Below, piece by piece: positions 28,910-35,646 of a stretch of 42,597 bases of DNA. Location: positions 1-42,597 of the forward strand of contig CANRDC010000012.1 of the NCBI GenBank assembly GCA_947629245.1, in the 5' to 3' direction. Every line of letters begins with the position of its first letter. Position 1 is the first letter of the stretch. Origin of the DNA: an uncultured Oscillospiraceae bacterium. GTDB lineage: Bacteria; Bacillota; Clostridia; Oscillospirales; Oscillospiraceae. Made by a program: the position numbers and the translations under genes. The notes below the pieces were generated by a model that did no database searches, had not been told where the DNA came from, and worked only from the letters and a program-made list of their open reading frames with translations.

Positions 28910-29040
28910 AGAACGCCGCCAAACGAGGCTGGATCGGCTACTACCCGGAAGACCCTCACAACCACGTGAAATTCCACGGGAGGCAGCCTATCCATTTCTG
29001 CAGTATAGAATGCGAAGAAAAAGCACTAAAACTCAAATAA
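28816..29040 (+). CDS. Small zinc-ribbon protein, family member 5 (74 aa)
   Basis: CDRCGKEY (residues ~14-21) and HFCSIECEEKA (~60-70) form the metal site, with GWIGYYPEDPHNH between. It is the shortest member. It has a strong Shine-Dalgarno sequence, AAGGAGG, 7 nt before the ATG, unlike most genes here, perhaps because the start lies inside another reading frame. The dUTPase gene follows 4 nt after its stop. Confidence 0.82.
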   Translation: MLKVDQDRYQYVLICDRCGKEYRDTGELCLLENAAKRGWIGYYPEDPHNHVKFHGRQPIHFCSIECEEKALKLK

Positions 29041-29044
29041 ACAA

Positions 29045-29590
29045 ATGAAACTCAAGTATTATAGTGAAGGAGGCATGGAACTCACCAAGGCCTATACGCA
29101 TGCAGTCGGATTCGATGTGAAGCCCATGGTCATCGCCGTCCAGTTCGAGGACGACGAGACCCTCTACATCGATTGCCGATATGTCGTCCCGCGTGATGCA
29201 CTCCTTGACGAGATGCGGAAACGCGAAGGACGCGGCCAGACGAATAAGATCGTGAAGGTGCAATGCGACTCCGGCGTCCACATCGAGCCGGAGGACGCTA
29301 AGTTCTGGGTGATGGCATGTGCCAACAGCCGAATTGTCCGCACTAATCTCGTTCTCCAGAACGGAGTAGGCATCATTGACCCGGACTACAGGGGATCCGT
29401 ACGCTTCTGCTACGCAAACCTAGAACCGTCCGATGATATCATGTTCATGAATATCCTGCATCCCATTTGCGGACAGCTCGTACCGGTTACCGGGGAAGCG
29501 GGGAGCATAAAAGCAGAACAAGTATCAACCATCGAAGATCTTTCTTCTACGAAGCGTGGTGAGAAAGGCTTCGGCAGCAGCTCAAAATAA
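29045..29590 (+). CDS. dut: dUTP diphosphatase, dUTPase family (181 aa)
   Basis: Trimeric dUTPase motifs are visible in order: motif 1 AYTHAVGFDVK (~residues 16-26, as AxxxxAGxDL), motif 2 region NSRIVRTNLVLQNGVG (~94-109), motif 3 IIDPDYRGSVRF (~110-121, as GVIDxDYRGEV), motif 4 region ICGQLVPV, and motif 5 RGEKGFGSSSK (~171-181, as RGxxGFGSTG). Length and the glycine-rich C-terminal arm fit the family. It hydrolyses dUTP to dUMP, keeping uracil out of DNA. That complements the glycosylase-like domain on the polymerase, so the phage appears to guard against uracil in two ways. Confidence 0.87.
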   Translation: MKLKYYSEGGMELTKAYTHAVGFDVKPMVIAVQFEDDETLYIDCRYVVPRDALLDEMRKREGRGQTNKIVKVQCDSGVHIEPEDAKFWVMACANSRIVRTNLVLQNGVGIIDPDYRGSVRFCYANLEPSDDIMFMNILHPICGQLVPVTGEAGSIKAEQVSTIEDLSSTKRGEKGFGSSSK

Positions 29591-29592
29591 TC

Positions 29593-30342
29593 ATGGAACC
29601 AGTAAGCTACACATTCACAGTTACTTACAAAGATGTATCGAAGAAAAAATGTGCTTTTGTAGGCGAGCACATCCCATGCGACAAACGCTATGAGAGGTGG
29701 CTCGATGAAGTAGGCGTCAGCGAGATGGCGATGTGGATTATCGACCAGGTCTTCAATTCAGAGAAGAAGCGCCTGAACGAGAACGTAGCCATCCCGTCCT
29801 CTCTGGCTCCCGTCAAGGGATCGAAGCGGAACAAACAGCACATCATGAACTGCATGTTCCGCGCCGTACGTAAGGCCCTGACCGACTACGTGTTGTTCAA
29901 ATACGAGAACCACGTGAAGGCAGGATGGGATCCGGACGATATCAAAACAGCCGGGTTCACACTCACTGTCGATGTGCCCGGTACCGGGAAAGCGAAGGAC
30001 TATAAGGTGGATATCGTGTCGCAGACCGGTAGCACCATGCGGGCTATCCAGGCGCTGCTCAATTCCACCCATGACGTATTCGTGGACCATCGGCAGTACA
30101 TGCAGGAGCAGAGCAGGTACACGGTCGCTCAGACCCATCTGACAGCCGTGAGACCCAACATGCCCCAGCTCACCGTAGCGTTCACTAACAACAACGACCC
30201 GGAAAAGAATATGAATTGCGCGGTGCTCGATTTCGCGACATTTAGCAGCAAGAAGAAGTGGGAGCACATTAATGCGACCATGTATCGTGTTCCCAGGGGC
30301 TGGGTGCCTGATGAAAAATCGGATTCGCAAGAGTCCCTATAA
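29593..30342 (+). CDS. Unrecognised protein interrupted near its stop by an IStron (249 aa unspliced)
   Basis: No named family. It shares MEPVSYTFT and GTGKAKDYKV with the 144-aa product at 25992; the extra C-terminal domain (residues ~155-249) resembles that of the 28081 product. Unspliced, it ends at TAA made of exon T (30340) and intron AA. If the intron is removed at 30340/31880, the frame reads CTA TAC AGA TGA, adding Tyr-Arg and restoring an ATGA overlap with the gene at 31884, the spacing used throughout this operon. The insertion is therefore close to harmless to the protein either way. Confidence 0.78.
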   Translation: MEPVSYTFTVTYKDVSKKKCAFVGEHIPCDKRYERWLDEVGVSEMAMWIIDQVFNSEKKRLNENVAIPSSLAPVKGSKRNKQHIMNCMFRAVRKALTDYVLFKYENHVKAGWDPDDIKTAGFTLTVDVPGTGKAKDYKVDIVSQTGSTMRAIQALLNSTHDVFVDHRQYMQEQSRYTVAQTHLTAVRPNMPQLTVAFTNNNDPEKNMNCAVLDFATFSSKKKWEHINATMYRVPRGWVPDEKSDSQESL

Positions 30343-30600
30343 GGAGTAATCCTTGTAGCAAAGAAAGTGAATTGCTGGAACACCTAAGGGAGATCTAACG
30401 ATCTCCTATGGCAATCAGCAGCCGAGCCTACAGAATTCCTAATAGGTAAAGCTAAGGAAACTGTAGGAAGGTTCAACGACTATTCCTAACGGAAGTAGGG
30501 GAGAAGCCTTCCCGAAGTACTCCTGCCTAGTAATAGGTAGATGATATAGTCTGTGCTGTATGGAAACATACAGGAAGCCCTGGTACGACACAACCAGATA
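30337..30600 (+). ncRNA. Group I intron catalytic core (td-like)
   Basis: P1 is a 9-bp helix: CTATAAGGA (30337-30345), GTAA loop, TCCTTGTAG (30350-30358), with the diagnostic U.G pair at U30340 that marks the 5' splice site. Further core elements: a P5-type hairpin GGAGATC-TAAC-GATCTCC, GCAATCAGCAGCC, and a P6-type CCTACAG/CTGTAGG stem. P7 is GACTAT (30478-30483) with ATAGTC (30546-30551), and the GATATAGTC consensus is present. P9 is CTGTATG-GAAA-CATACAG (30556-30573). The order and sequences closely follow the T4 td intron. Confidence 0.88.
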
Positions 30601-30678
30601 AGCCTGCTCAATTTAGCGAATTGAGTAGAACAAGAACCATGTTAAGTGTATAGCACGAATGTGAGAAAGAATTTGTGT

Positions 30679-30707
30679 TTGACAAGAGCTGCATAAGCCA
30701 TTATAAT
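30679..30707 (+). promoter_or_regulatory. Consensus promoter of tnpB
   Basis: Perfect -35 TTGACA (30679-30684), 17-bp spacer, perfect -10 TATAAT (30702-30707), 8 nt to the ATG at 30716. It is the only full-consensus sigma70 promoter that I see in the window. Confidence 0.8.
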
Positions 30708-30715
30708 ATCCATAA

Positions 30716-31801
30716 ATGGACCGGACCCATAAAATCAAGCTATACCCAACTAAACAGCAAGAGCAAATTCTTGCCGGGTGGGTAGGTGCAGCTAGATTTG
30801 TCTATAATTGGGGTCTGGAACGTTGGACTACTGAGTACAAGGACTACAAGGAAGGCAAGCGGGAGAAAGCTCCAAACTGGGTCCCTCTCAGTAGAGAATG
30901 GACACAGGATCGCCCGGAATGGGCTAAGTATATTCCTAGGTCCATTGTAGCCTATGCTCTCAAGAATTTGAATAATGCCTTTCTTCGTGTAATTAAGAAG
31001 ACAGGCGGTTATCCTAAATTCAAGAAAAGAGGGCATTGCCGAGAATCGTTTTGGCTGAAAAATGAGGCTGCACATTTTATCGATGGAAAGCGCATTAAGC
31101 TTCCGTATAAAATGCGTATGCGTACAGCTGAGGAATTACGATTGCAAGGCAAAATCCAAAAGTATTCAATAGTTCATGAAGCTGGTAACTGGTTCGTCTA
31201 TGCATCTGTTTCCATGGATGAACCAGAACGAGTATTAACAGGTTCTACCTGTGGAGTAGACGTAGGAATGAAAACTCCTGCTGTTTGCTCTGATGGTACC
31301 AAGTTAGTATTGCCAGAAGTGAAGCTGCGTAAGCTTGAGAAAGCTAGACGTAGGCAACAGAAAGCCGTCTCCAGGAGGAAGAAAGCTTCTAAGAGATGGC
31401 AAAAAGCTCTTCTCAGGGTACAGAAAATCCAGGTCAGTATCAATAACATTCGTTGTGATGCAATCCATAAATTCACAACGTCGGTATGCAAGAATCACGA
31501 TACCGTAGTTATCGAGGATCTTAATCTGCAAGGACTACACCAAGTACCGATCAAAAATATAAGATCGGGAATGGTCCGTAGTTGCATGAGTGAGATCAGA
31601 AGACAACTGGAATACAAGGCCTATTACATAGTGATAGCTGACAAATGGTACCCATCAACACAATTATGCAGTAATTGTGGTTCCCGACAAAAACTAACTC
31701 TCAAACAAAGGACATACCATTGTCCTCATTGCGGGTTAGAACTAGATCGAGACCTCAATGCTGCCATAAATCTTTCTCACTACCCGGGGTCACCGGGTTA
31801 A
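30716..31801 (+). CDS. tnpB: TnpB RNA-guided nuclease of the IStron (361 aa)
   Basis: Typical IS200/IS605 OrfB. N-terminal HKIKLYPTKQQEQILAGWVG and RFVYNWGLERW belong to the helix-turn-helix region; the RuvC-like triad is in GVDVGMKTPAVCSDG (Asp), VVIEDLNLQGL (Glu) and LELDRDLNAAINL (Asp). Between the last two lies a zinc finger with two Cys pairs, CSNCGSRQK and CPHCGLE. All catalytic residues are intact and the length is normal (360-400). TnpB cuts DNA guided by an RNA from the element's right end, favouring retention of the element. Its own consensus promoter makes it independent of phage regulation. Confidence 0.95.
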   Translation: MDRTHKIKLYPTKQQEQILAGWVGAARFVYNWGLERWTTEYKDYKEGKREKAPNWVPLSREWTQDRPEWAKYIPRSIVAYALKNLNNAFLRVIKKTGGYPKFKKRGHCRESFWLKNEAAHFIDGKRIKLPYKMRMRTAEELRLQGKIQKYSIVHEAGNWFVYASVSMDEPERVLTGSTCGVDVGMKTPAVCSDGTKLVLPEVKLRKLEKARRRQQKAVSRRKKASKRWQKALLRVQKIQVSINNIRCDAIHKFTTSVCKNHDTVVIEDLNLQGLHQVPIKNIRSGMVRSCMSEIRRQLEYKAYYIVIADKWYPSTQLCSNCGSRQKLTLKQRTYHCPHCGLELDRDLNAAINLSHYPGSPG

Positions 31802-31883
31802 TGCTCGTGGAGGGGGCGTGACAGGTAGCTTCGGCTACTGGTGGTCCCCTGTGAAACGAGAAGTGCTATATAGCACATGACAG
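31760..31883 (+). ncRNA. Predicted omega (guide) RNA at the TnpB 3' end
   Basis: In TnpB elements the guide RNA comes from the 3' end of tnpB and the right end, with the adjacent flank as guide. Here a CCCGGGGTCACCGGG segment, a GTAGC-TTCG-GCTAC hairpin and a CCCCTGTGAAACGAGAAG segment could provide the scaffold. The guide would start beyond the right boundary near 31880. Only the location is supported; the ends are not. Confidence 0.5.
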
Positions 31884-32477
31884 ATGAATGCCATCGTCAA
31901 GCAGACCCACCTGGACCTTGAATCTCTCTCCTACATCCTGTCGGCCATCTACGACGAGAAACTCGCTGTGGGTGACCTGCCGGTAGGCGGATGCGCTAAT
32001 GTGGCTCCGTTCTCCACGGACACGCAAAGAGGATCAAACGCCATAGAAATCGGCGATAGGATCTACATCGGCGACCCGTGCTACACCATCGACGACCCGG
32101 GATGCGTCGGATATATCGGCAATGCTTTGCCGGGTTGGTGGAACTTCTATGCGCCTCTGGATAAGAACATCAGGCGCCCGAAGCAGTTGGAAGTGCGTCA
32201 CAGCTCGACCATCGGCAAGAAGGTAGACTACAAGCCCTTTGGGTTTGTCGGGGTCGATTCCGGCCAGATGGGAGTGTATGACGGCTCTCTCCGTGAGTTG
32301 CTCGGCACTGATCGGGAGTTTTATCCTGTCGTCTGCCGTGGTACACTCGAGAAGGACGTGTTCAATTATCGCGGACGCGGCGTAGTATGCGCAACCCTGT
32401 ACGGTGATGGACAGTACAACACGTATATCGCTGAACAGGACGGGAAGGTCGTAGCAGTCAAAATTGACTTCAAGTAA
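31884..32477 (+). CDS. Phage protein with IGDPCY motif, DUF4241-like (197 aa)
   Basis: The central part (IGDRIYIGDPCYTIDDPG) and the repeated glycine-rich strands (GFVGVDSGQMGVYDG, CATLYGDGQYNTYIAEQDGK, VVAVKIDF) match a pattern common in phage and bacterial hypothetical proteins similar to DUF4241. I know no biochemical function for these. It is mostly beta. It is the 3' neighbour of the IStron: after splicing, its ATG would overlap the preceding stop (ATGA). In the unspliced RNA it would be preceded by the element's right end. Confidence 0.72.
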   Translation: MNAIVKQTHLDLESLSYILSAIYDEKLAVGDLPVGGCANVAPFSTDTQRGSNAIEIGDRIYIGDPCYTIDDPGCVGYIGNALPGWWNFYAPLDKNIRRPKQLEVRHSSTIGKKVDYKPFGFVGVDSGQMGVYDGSLRELLGTDREFYPVVCRGTLEKDVFNYRGRGVVCATLYGDGQYNTYIAEQDGKVVAVKIDFK

Positions 32478-32698
32478 TGTACGTACAAGTCATCAGAGAG
32501 ATCGCGACGCTTACGGATCTCGTGAAGGAATTTGAACCCTATGATGTTGATGTCGACGTCGCAGATTACTGCTACAACCTGATAGGAAGTAAGGAAGGCC
32601 TTGAACTCATGAAGAAGCTCGAAAAACGCTGGCATGAGGGAGAGGTCGTCACCATCCCTGCAGTAGCAGCCTACATAAGGAGAGAAATTATGCCGTGA
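32477..32698 (+). CDS. Unrecognised small acidic protein (73 aa)
   Basis: Starts within the preceding stop (TAATG) and ends in a GTGA overlap with the next gene, so it is tightly coupled on both sides. Helical, acidic N-terminal half (TLTDLVKEFEPYDVDVDVAD) and a more basic C-terminus (MKKLEKRWHEGEVVTIPAVA). No family recognised; too short for fold assignment by eye. Confidence 0.68.
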   Translation: MYVQVIREIATLTDLVKEFEPYDVDVDVADYCYNLIGSKEGLELMKKLEKRWHEGEVVTIPAVAAYIRREIMP

Positions 32699-33405
32699 AG
32701 CCAAAGCGACACAGCTTTGCCATTCCGCACCATTGGAAGATCGCCAAAGTCATCACCCATGACTTTATCCAGGTGATCTGGCAACACGTCAGTTACGGAG
32801 CGTTGTGCGCGATGGAGTATGGGACAACCCACGACTTCTATCACGACGTCACTGAACTGGACGGGACAGAAAGCTGCATCTTCGTGCGCCTGTATCGTCT
32901 ACGGGAACTGGAGGATCACAATGCTGCCACCTGCTCTCGGAACTTCAACTCCGTAATTGACATCTACATCTCTGATGAACTCATCGAAAAGGGCTTCCGG
33001 GCTATCAAGAAATGGACCCGGCAAGCCCTCTTTCATGAGGTGACTCATGCGCTCCAAAGGCGGCTCTTGCTTATGTACAAGTTGCCGCTTGCGGAGCAGT
33101 GGGACATCGGAGTCAATGTGCTGGATGGAGAAGACGTGCATGATACGCAGCGAACCTATGAGTTTCTACATCTGACAACCTGGCACGAGATGGACGCGAA
33201 TCTGAGCGAGTATTGGTGCATGCATGGACATGTGCCAAGATCTCGCAAGGAGATGTACGAAGGAGTATACTCCCAGTACGACTTCGATGATTCTGTCCTC
33301 AAGAAGGTTGCTCGGTTTGTCTGGAATTATTGGTTCGCCGGGAAAAAGGAAGCGATGCTTCAAAGAAGGTTAGATATTTACCACGGGAGTATACAATTAT
33401 GGTAG
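32695..33405 (+). CDS. Putative zinc metallopeptidase-like protein, HEVTH (236 aa, GTG start)
   Basis: HEVTH at about residues 113-117 (RQALFHEVTHALQRR) is an HExxH zinc site in a helix. About 45 residues later TTWHEMDANLSEYW offers a Glu as third ligand, a spacing seen in several small zincin families. The N-terminal part is alpha/beta. The start is GTG at 32695, overlapping the previous stop as GTGA. There is no signal peptide, so it acts inside the cell or virion. Peptidase activity is a prediction from the motif only. Next-but-one upstream of another HExxH gene. Confidence 0.75.
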   Translation: MKPKRHSFAIPHHWKIAKVITHDFIQVIWQHVSYGALCAMEYGTTHDFYHDVTELDGTESCIFVRLYRLRELEDHNAATCSRNFNSVIDIYISDELIEKGFRAIKKWTRQALFHEVTHALQRRLLLMYKLPLAEQWDIGVNVLDGEDVHDTQRTYEFLHLTTWHEMDANLSEYWCMHGHVPRSRKEMYEGVYSQYDFDDSVLKKVARFVWNYWFAGKKEAMLQRRLDIYHGSIQLW

Positions 33406-33917
33406 TATTACACGATGTACAATACATGGTCGCCGATGAGCGGCCGAGAACCTATGAATATGAGCCTGAGTACTTTGCATTGGTGTTCCGACGGGACGAA
33501 AAACCAGAAGTCATCATTGCCCGCTCAGACTGCATGATCGAGAAGATCTGGAGGAAAACCATCCAGGATCTCTTGCCGGAAGAGTACTGCCAACGAGGCA
33601 TGGTCAACAGTCGCATCTCCATCTGCCCGGTCAACCGGGATGGTGAGATCAATGAACGTGCTATTGGCTATCTCTACATTTACGATGGACGAGTACTTGG
33701 TCCGAGCTACACGAATGGAATGTCGGAGGCGCAGATAGCTGAAGCCTCGAAGATATTGTTTGAATGGTTGGAGGGAGCCGCAACTTACACCTTCGTGGAT
33801 TACACGATGGAGGAGATTGCGGACTCGATGAAGAAAGGAATTGAAGATTATTATAAAGAAGTAAATATCAATGTCGTACGAAACTTGGACACAGAAGCAG
33901 CTGGAGAGGCACACTGA
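33399..33917 (+). CDS. Unrecognised protein (172 aa)
   Basis: ATG 33399 (MVVLHDVQYMVADERPRTYE) overlaps the previous stop as ATGGTAG; longer in-frame starts would lie deep in the preceding gene. Alpha/beta with a conserved-looking EPEYFALVFRRDEKPEVIIA strand pair and an acidic helical C-terminus (YTMEEIADSMKKGIEDYYKE). No motif recognised. Its last 47 nt overlap the start of the next gene in a different frame. Confidence 0.7.
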   Translation: MVVLHDVQYMVADERPRTYEYEPEYFALVFRRDEKPEVIIARSDCMIEKIWRKTIQDLLPEEYCQRGMVNSRISICPVNRDGEINERAIGYLYIYDGRVLGPSYTNGMSEAQIAEASKILFEWLEGAATYTFVDYTMEEIADSMKKGIEDYYKEVNINVVRNLDTEAAGEAH

Positions 33918-34803
33918 ATTGTATGGGCCGGAGGCAACGATCCGTCTGATGGCAACAACCGGTAGACTGGCGGTCGTCTTCCTGAAACACCCGGAGAAGC
34001 TTGATACAATAGCGATTCACGGGATGTTGCATAACGAGGCATGCGATGAGATTGGGCGTATTAATGAGGTCGATCTCGACAGCGACGCCCGCATGGTAGC
34101 TGCTATTAACAAGGCGGTCAACATCGACGGATATAGCATCAAGAAGGGCGTCCGTGTGTTCTACAATGATGGAACCATCAGCGCCCGTCACTTCGGAGCC
34201 ATCAGCTGGGACAGCGTCAACAAGACGGTGATCAAGAAGCCGGATAACTGGAGTGCACACAGGAGCCTCAACTGCTTCTGGAGCAACATTACGGTAGAGA
34301 TACCAAAGGATGACACCAATGTGAGGGATATACACTATTACCCCTTCATGGAGCATCGCATTGTCTACCCGAAGCAGGCAACCATCCCTGTCACCAGGAA
34401 GGTGCTGCGGCAGAAGGACATCAATAATTACATGAAGCTCCACCGGAAGAACATCGTCGTCATTTGGAAGGAAGCAAATCGACGTGAGGACTTCGCCACC
34501 CAGGACTACATCCTGCGTGTCCATGCAACAGTCTTCAAGGACTACACCATGGCGCTGAAGTTCCTGAAGCACGAACTGGTGCACGCTGTATCGCCCTGCG
34601 GCATCTGGAAGTTCTCCTCTGCCCTGGGTAAAGGCAGCATCATGCTGACCGACAGCGCTATCCATTACCGGGCAAAGGATGGTGATTATTTCGTGAGCGG
34701 TATCTACATGTCCGCGGACAAAGATCTCCTGCTGGGAGACTACGCCGAATACCAACGGCAGCTTAGTCTTGGGCTGACTAAACCTTATGAAGTCATACAA
34801 TGA
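33871..34803 (+). CDS. Putative zincin-like protein, HELVH (310 aa)
   Basis: HELVH near residues 233-237 (ALKFLKHELVHAVSPCG) matches HExxH. Candidate third ligands are a His or Glu in the following 40 residues (YRAKDGDYF, GDYAEYQ). The long N-terminal part is mainly alpha/beta, with no named domain. The start overlaps the previous gene by 47 nt, more than usual. A shorter start at 33946 would remove most of the overlap but lose the Tyr/Trp-rich head. ATGA overlap with the next gene. Function unresolved; a phage zincin acting on host protein is one option. Confidence 0.72.
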   Translation: MSYETWTQKQLERHTELYGPEATIRLMATTGRLAVVFLKHPEKLDTIAIHGMLHNEACDEIGRINEVDLDSDARMVAAINKAVNIDGYSIKKGVRVFYNDGTISARHFGAISWDSVNKTVIKKPDNWSAHRSLNCFWSNITVEIPKDDTNVRDIHYYPFMEHRIVYPKQATIPVTRKVLRQKDINNYMKLHRKNIVVIWKEANRREDFATQDYILRVHATVFKDYTMALKFLKHELVHAVSPCGIWKFSSALGKGSIMLTDSAIHYRAKDGDYFVSGIYMSADKDLLLGDYAEYQRQLSLGLTKPYEVIQ

Positions 34804-35477
34804 GTGAGGAGAATGAAGAACCTACAGAAAACGAAGAGGTGCTCAATCCGGCTGCATTGAAGCTGGAGGAGCTGGCCGAGAAAGTGAATGACGTCAGAAC
34901 CATGGCCGCCACAATGGCCATGGTGATGACGACTGAGGGCGAATATCCGGGTATCCATTTCCTGGATGTCGAGGAAATCGCCCACCAGGCATGGGTGATA
35001 TTGGTCCTCATGAGTGAGGAGGATGTGCTTAAGAACGGGCAGCTTGCCTTGAGATCTTGCTTTGACGCCTTGGAGGCGAATCTGGCATTCCTGAAGAACT
35101 CCCTCGTGCCGCAAGTCGTTGCAGCCGGGGAGGATCTTTTCAAGATGCCTATTGCCAACATATTGACGGATGTTTGGGAAGATCTAACCAAGGAAAAAGC
35201 CGACCGACGTGTCGCCGTGCTCGACCCGGACAGTGGAGTTGTTCATTTGATGGATAGTCCTGATAATGTGCAGGATGGCTTATTGCCGATGGCGCCTCTC
35301 TACACAGGTGTGCCTATGTATCTCCGAAGTGTCGAAGCGTTATGCGCGAAACACGAGAATGACAAGTGGAGCTTCTGCAAGAAGGGAGCTCCTAACAAAA
35401 AGGTTATTGATCTGAAAATTAAAAACTTGCATTTGTCCCTACAAGCTGGTATTGTTATGCATATGGTTGAAGATTGA
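34800..35477 (+). CDS. Unrecognised protein with acidic N-terminus (225 aa)
   Basis: No family recognised. Residues 1-14 are almost all Glu/Asn/Pro. A long helical region follows (ALKLEELAEKVNDVRTMAAT, then IAHQAWVILVLMSEEDVLKN), with one moderately hydrophobic helix that is probably buried rather than membrane-spanning. The C-terminal quarter is basic and Lys-rich. It begins in an ATGA overlap with the zincin-like gene. Followed by a short gene with a strong ribosome-binding site. Confidence 0.7.
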   Translation: MSEENEEPTENEEVLNPAALKLEELAEKVNDVRTMAATMAMVMTTEGEYPGIHFLDVEEIAHQAWVILVLMSEEDVLKNGQLALRSCFDALEANLAFLKNSLVPQVVAAGEDLFKMPIANILTDVWEDLTKEKADRRVAVLDPDSGVVHLMDSPDNVQDGLLPMAPLYTGVPMYLRSVEALCAKHENDKWSFCKKGAPNKKVIDLKIKNLHLSLQAGIVMHMVED

Positions 35478-35504
35478 TAACAAATAGTTAGAAAGGAGGC
35501 TACC

Positions 35505-35603
35505 ATGGGACTCAAATCAGACGAGTTTTTTGAGGATGGCAAGCTCGACAGTTTCGACAAATTGATCGAGTTCGTCAACTCCCCAGTAGTAATTGTGAAG
35601 TAG
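35505..35603 (+). CDS. Micro-protein with strong Shine-Dalgarno site (32 aa)
   Basis: MGLKSDEFFEDGKLDSFDKL and twelve further residues. AAAGGAGG lies 6 nt before the ATG, among the best ribosome-binding sites in the window, which argues for translation despite the small size. Acidic, amphipathic, with two Asp/Phe repeats (DEFFEDGKLDSFD). It precedes the promoter at 35607, so it ends its transcription unit. Function unknown; it may be a regulatory or anti-host peptide. Confidence 0.6.
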   Translation: MGLKSDEFFEDGKLDSFDKLIEFVNSPVVIVK

Positions 35604-35606
35604 TGC

Positions 35607-35635
35607 TTGCGTTCTGTCTTTGCAAATTGTACAAT
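35607..35635 (+). promoter_or_regulatory. Promoter of the gene at 35647
   Basis: -35 TTGCGT (35607-35612), 17-bp spacer, -10 TACAAT (35630-35635), 11 nt to ATG 35647, giving a leader of about 4-5 nt. Confidence 0.6.
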
Positions 35636-35646
35636 GTGTGAATCAC

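Larger units (their letters stand above)
30341..31879 (+). mobile_element. IStron: group I intron plus IS605-family TnpB
   Basis: A group I intron core at the left, a TnpB gene at the right and the probable 3' splice site at the right boundary give the composite layout known as an IStron (CdISt1 of Clostridioides difficile is the type case). No TnpA is present, so transposition would need a helper. The left flank reads CCTAT. The right end contains a TTCG-capped hairpin (~31828-31845) and a perfect palindrome GTGCTATATAGCAC (31863-31876), followed by ATG, with the last G (31879) as candidate omega-G. The exact 3' boundary is inferred. Confidence 0.82.

Noticed and set aside
30343-30715. A plain intergenic region or broken gene before tnpB
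   Set aside because: The P1, P5, P6, P7 and P9 pairings and td-like core sequences identify it as a group I intron core.
33868-34800. Minus-strand open frame of 310 codons opposite the HELVH gene
   Set aside because: Same length and phase as the plus-strand gene; the plus frame fits the ATGA-coupled operon and carries HExxH.
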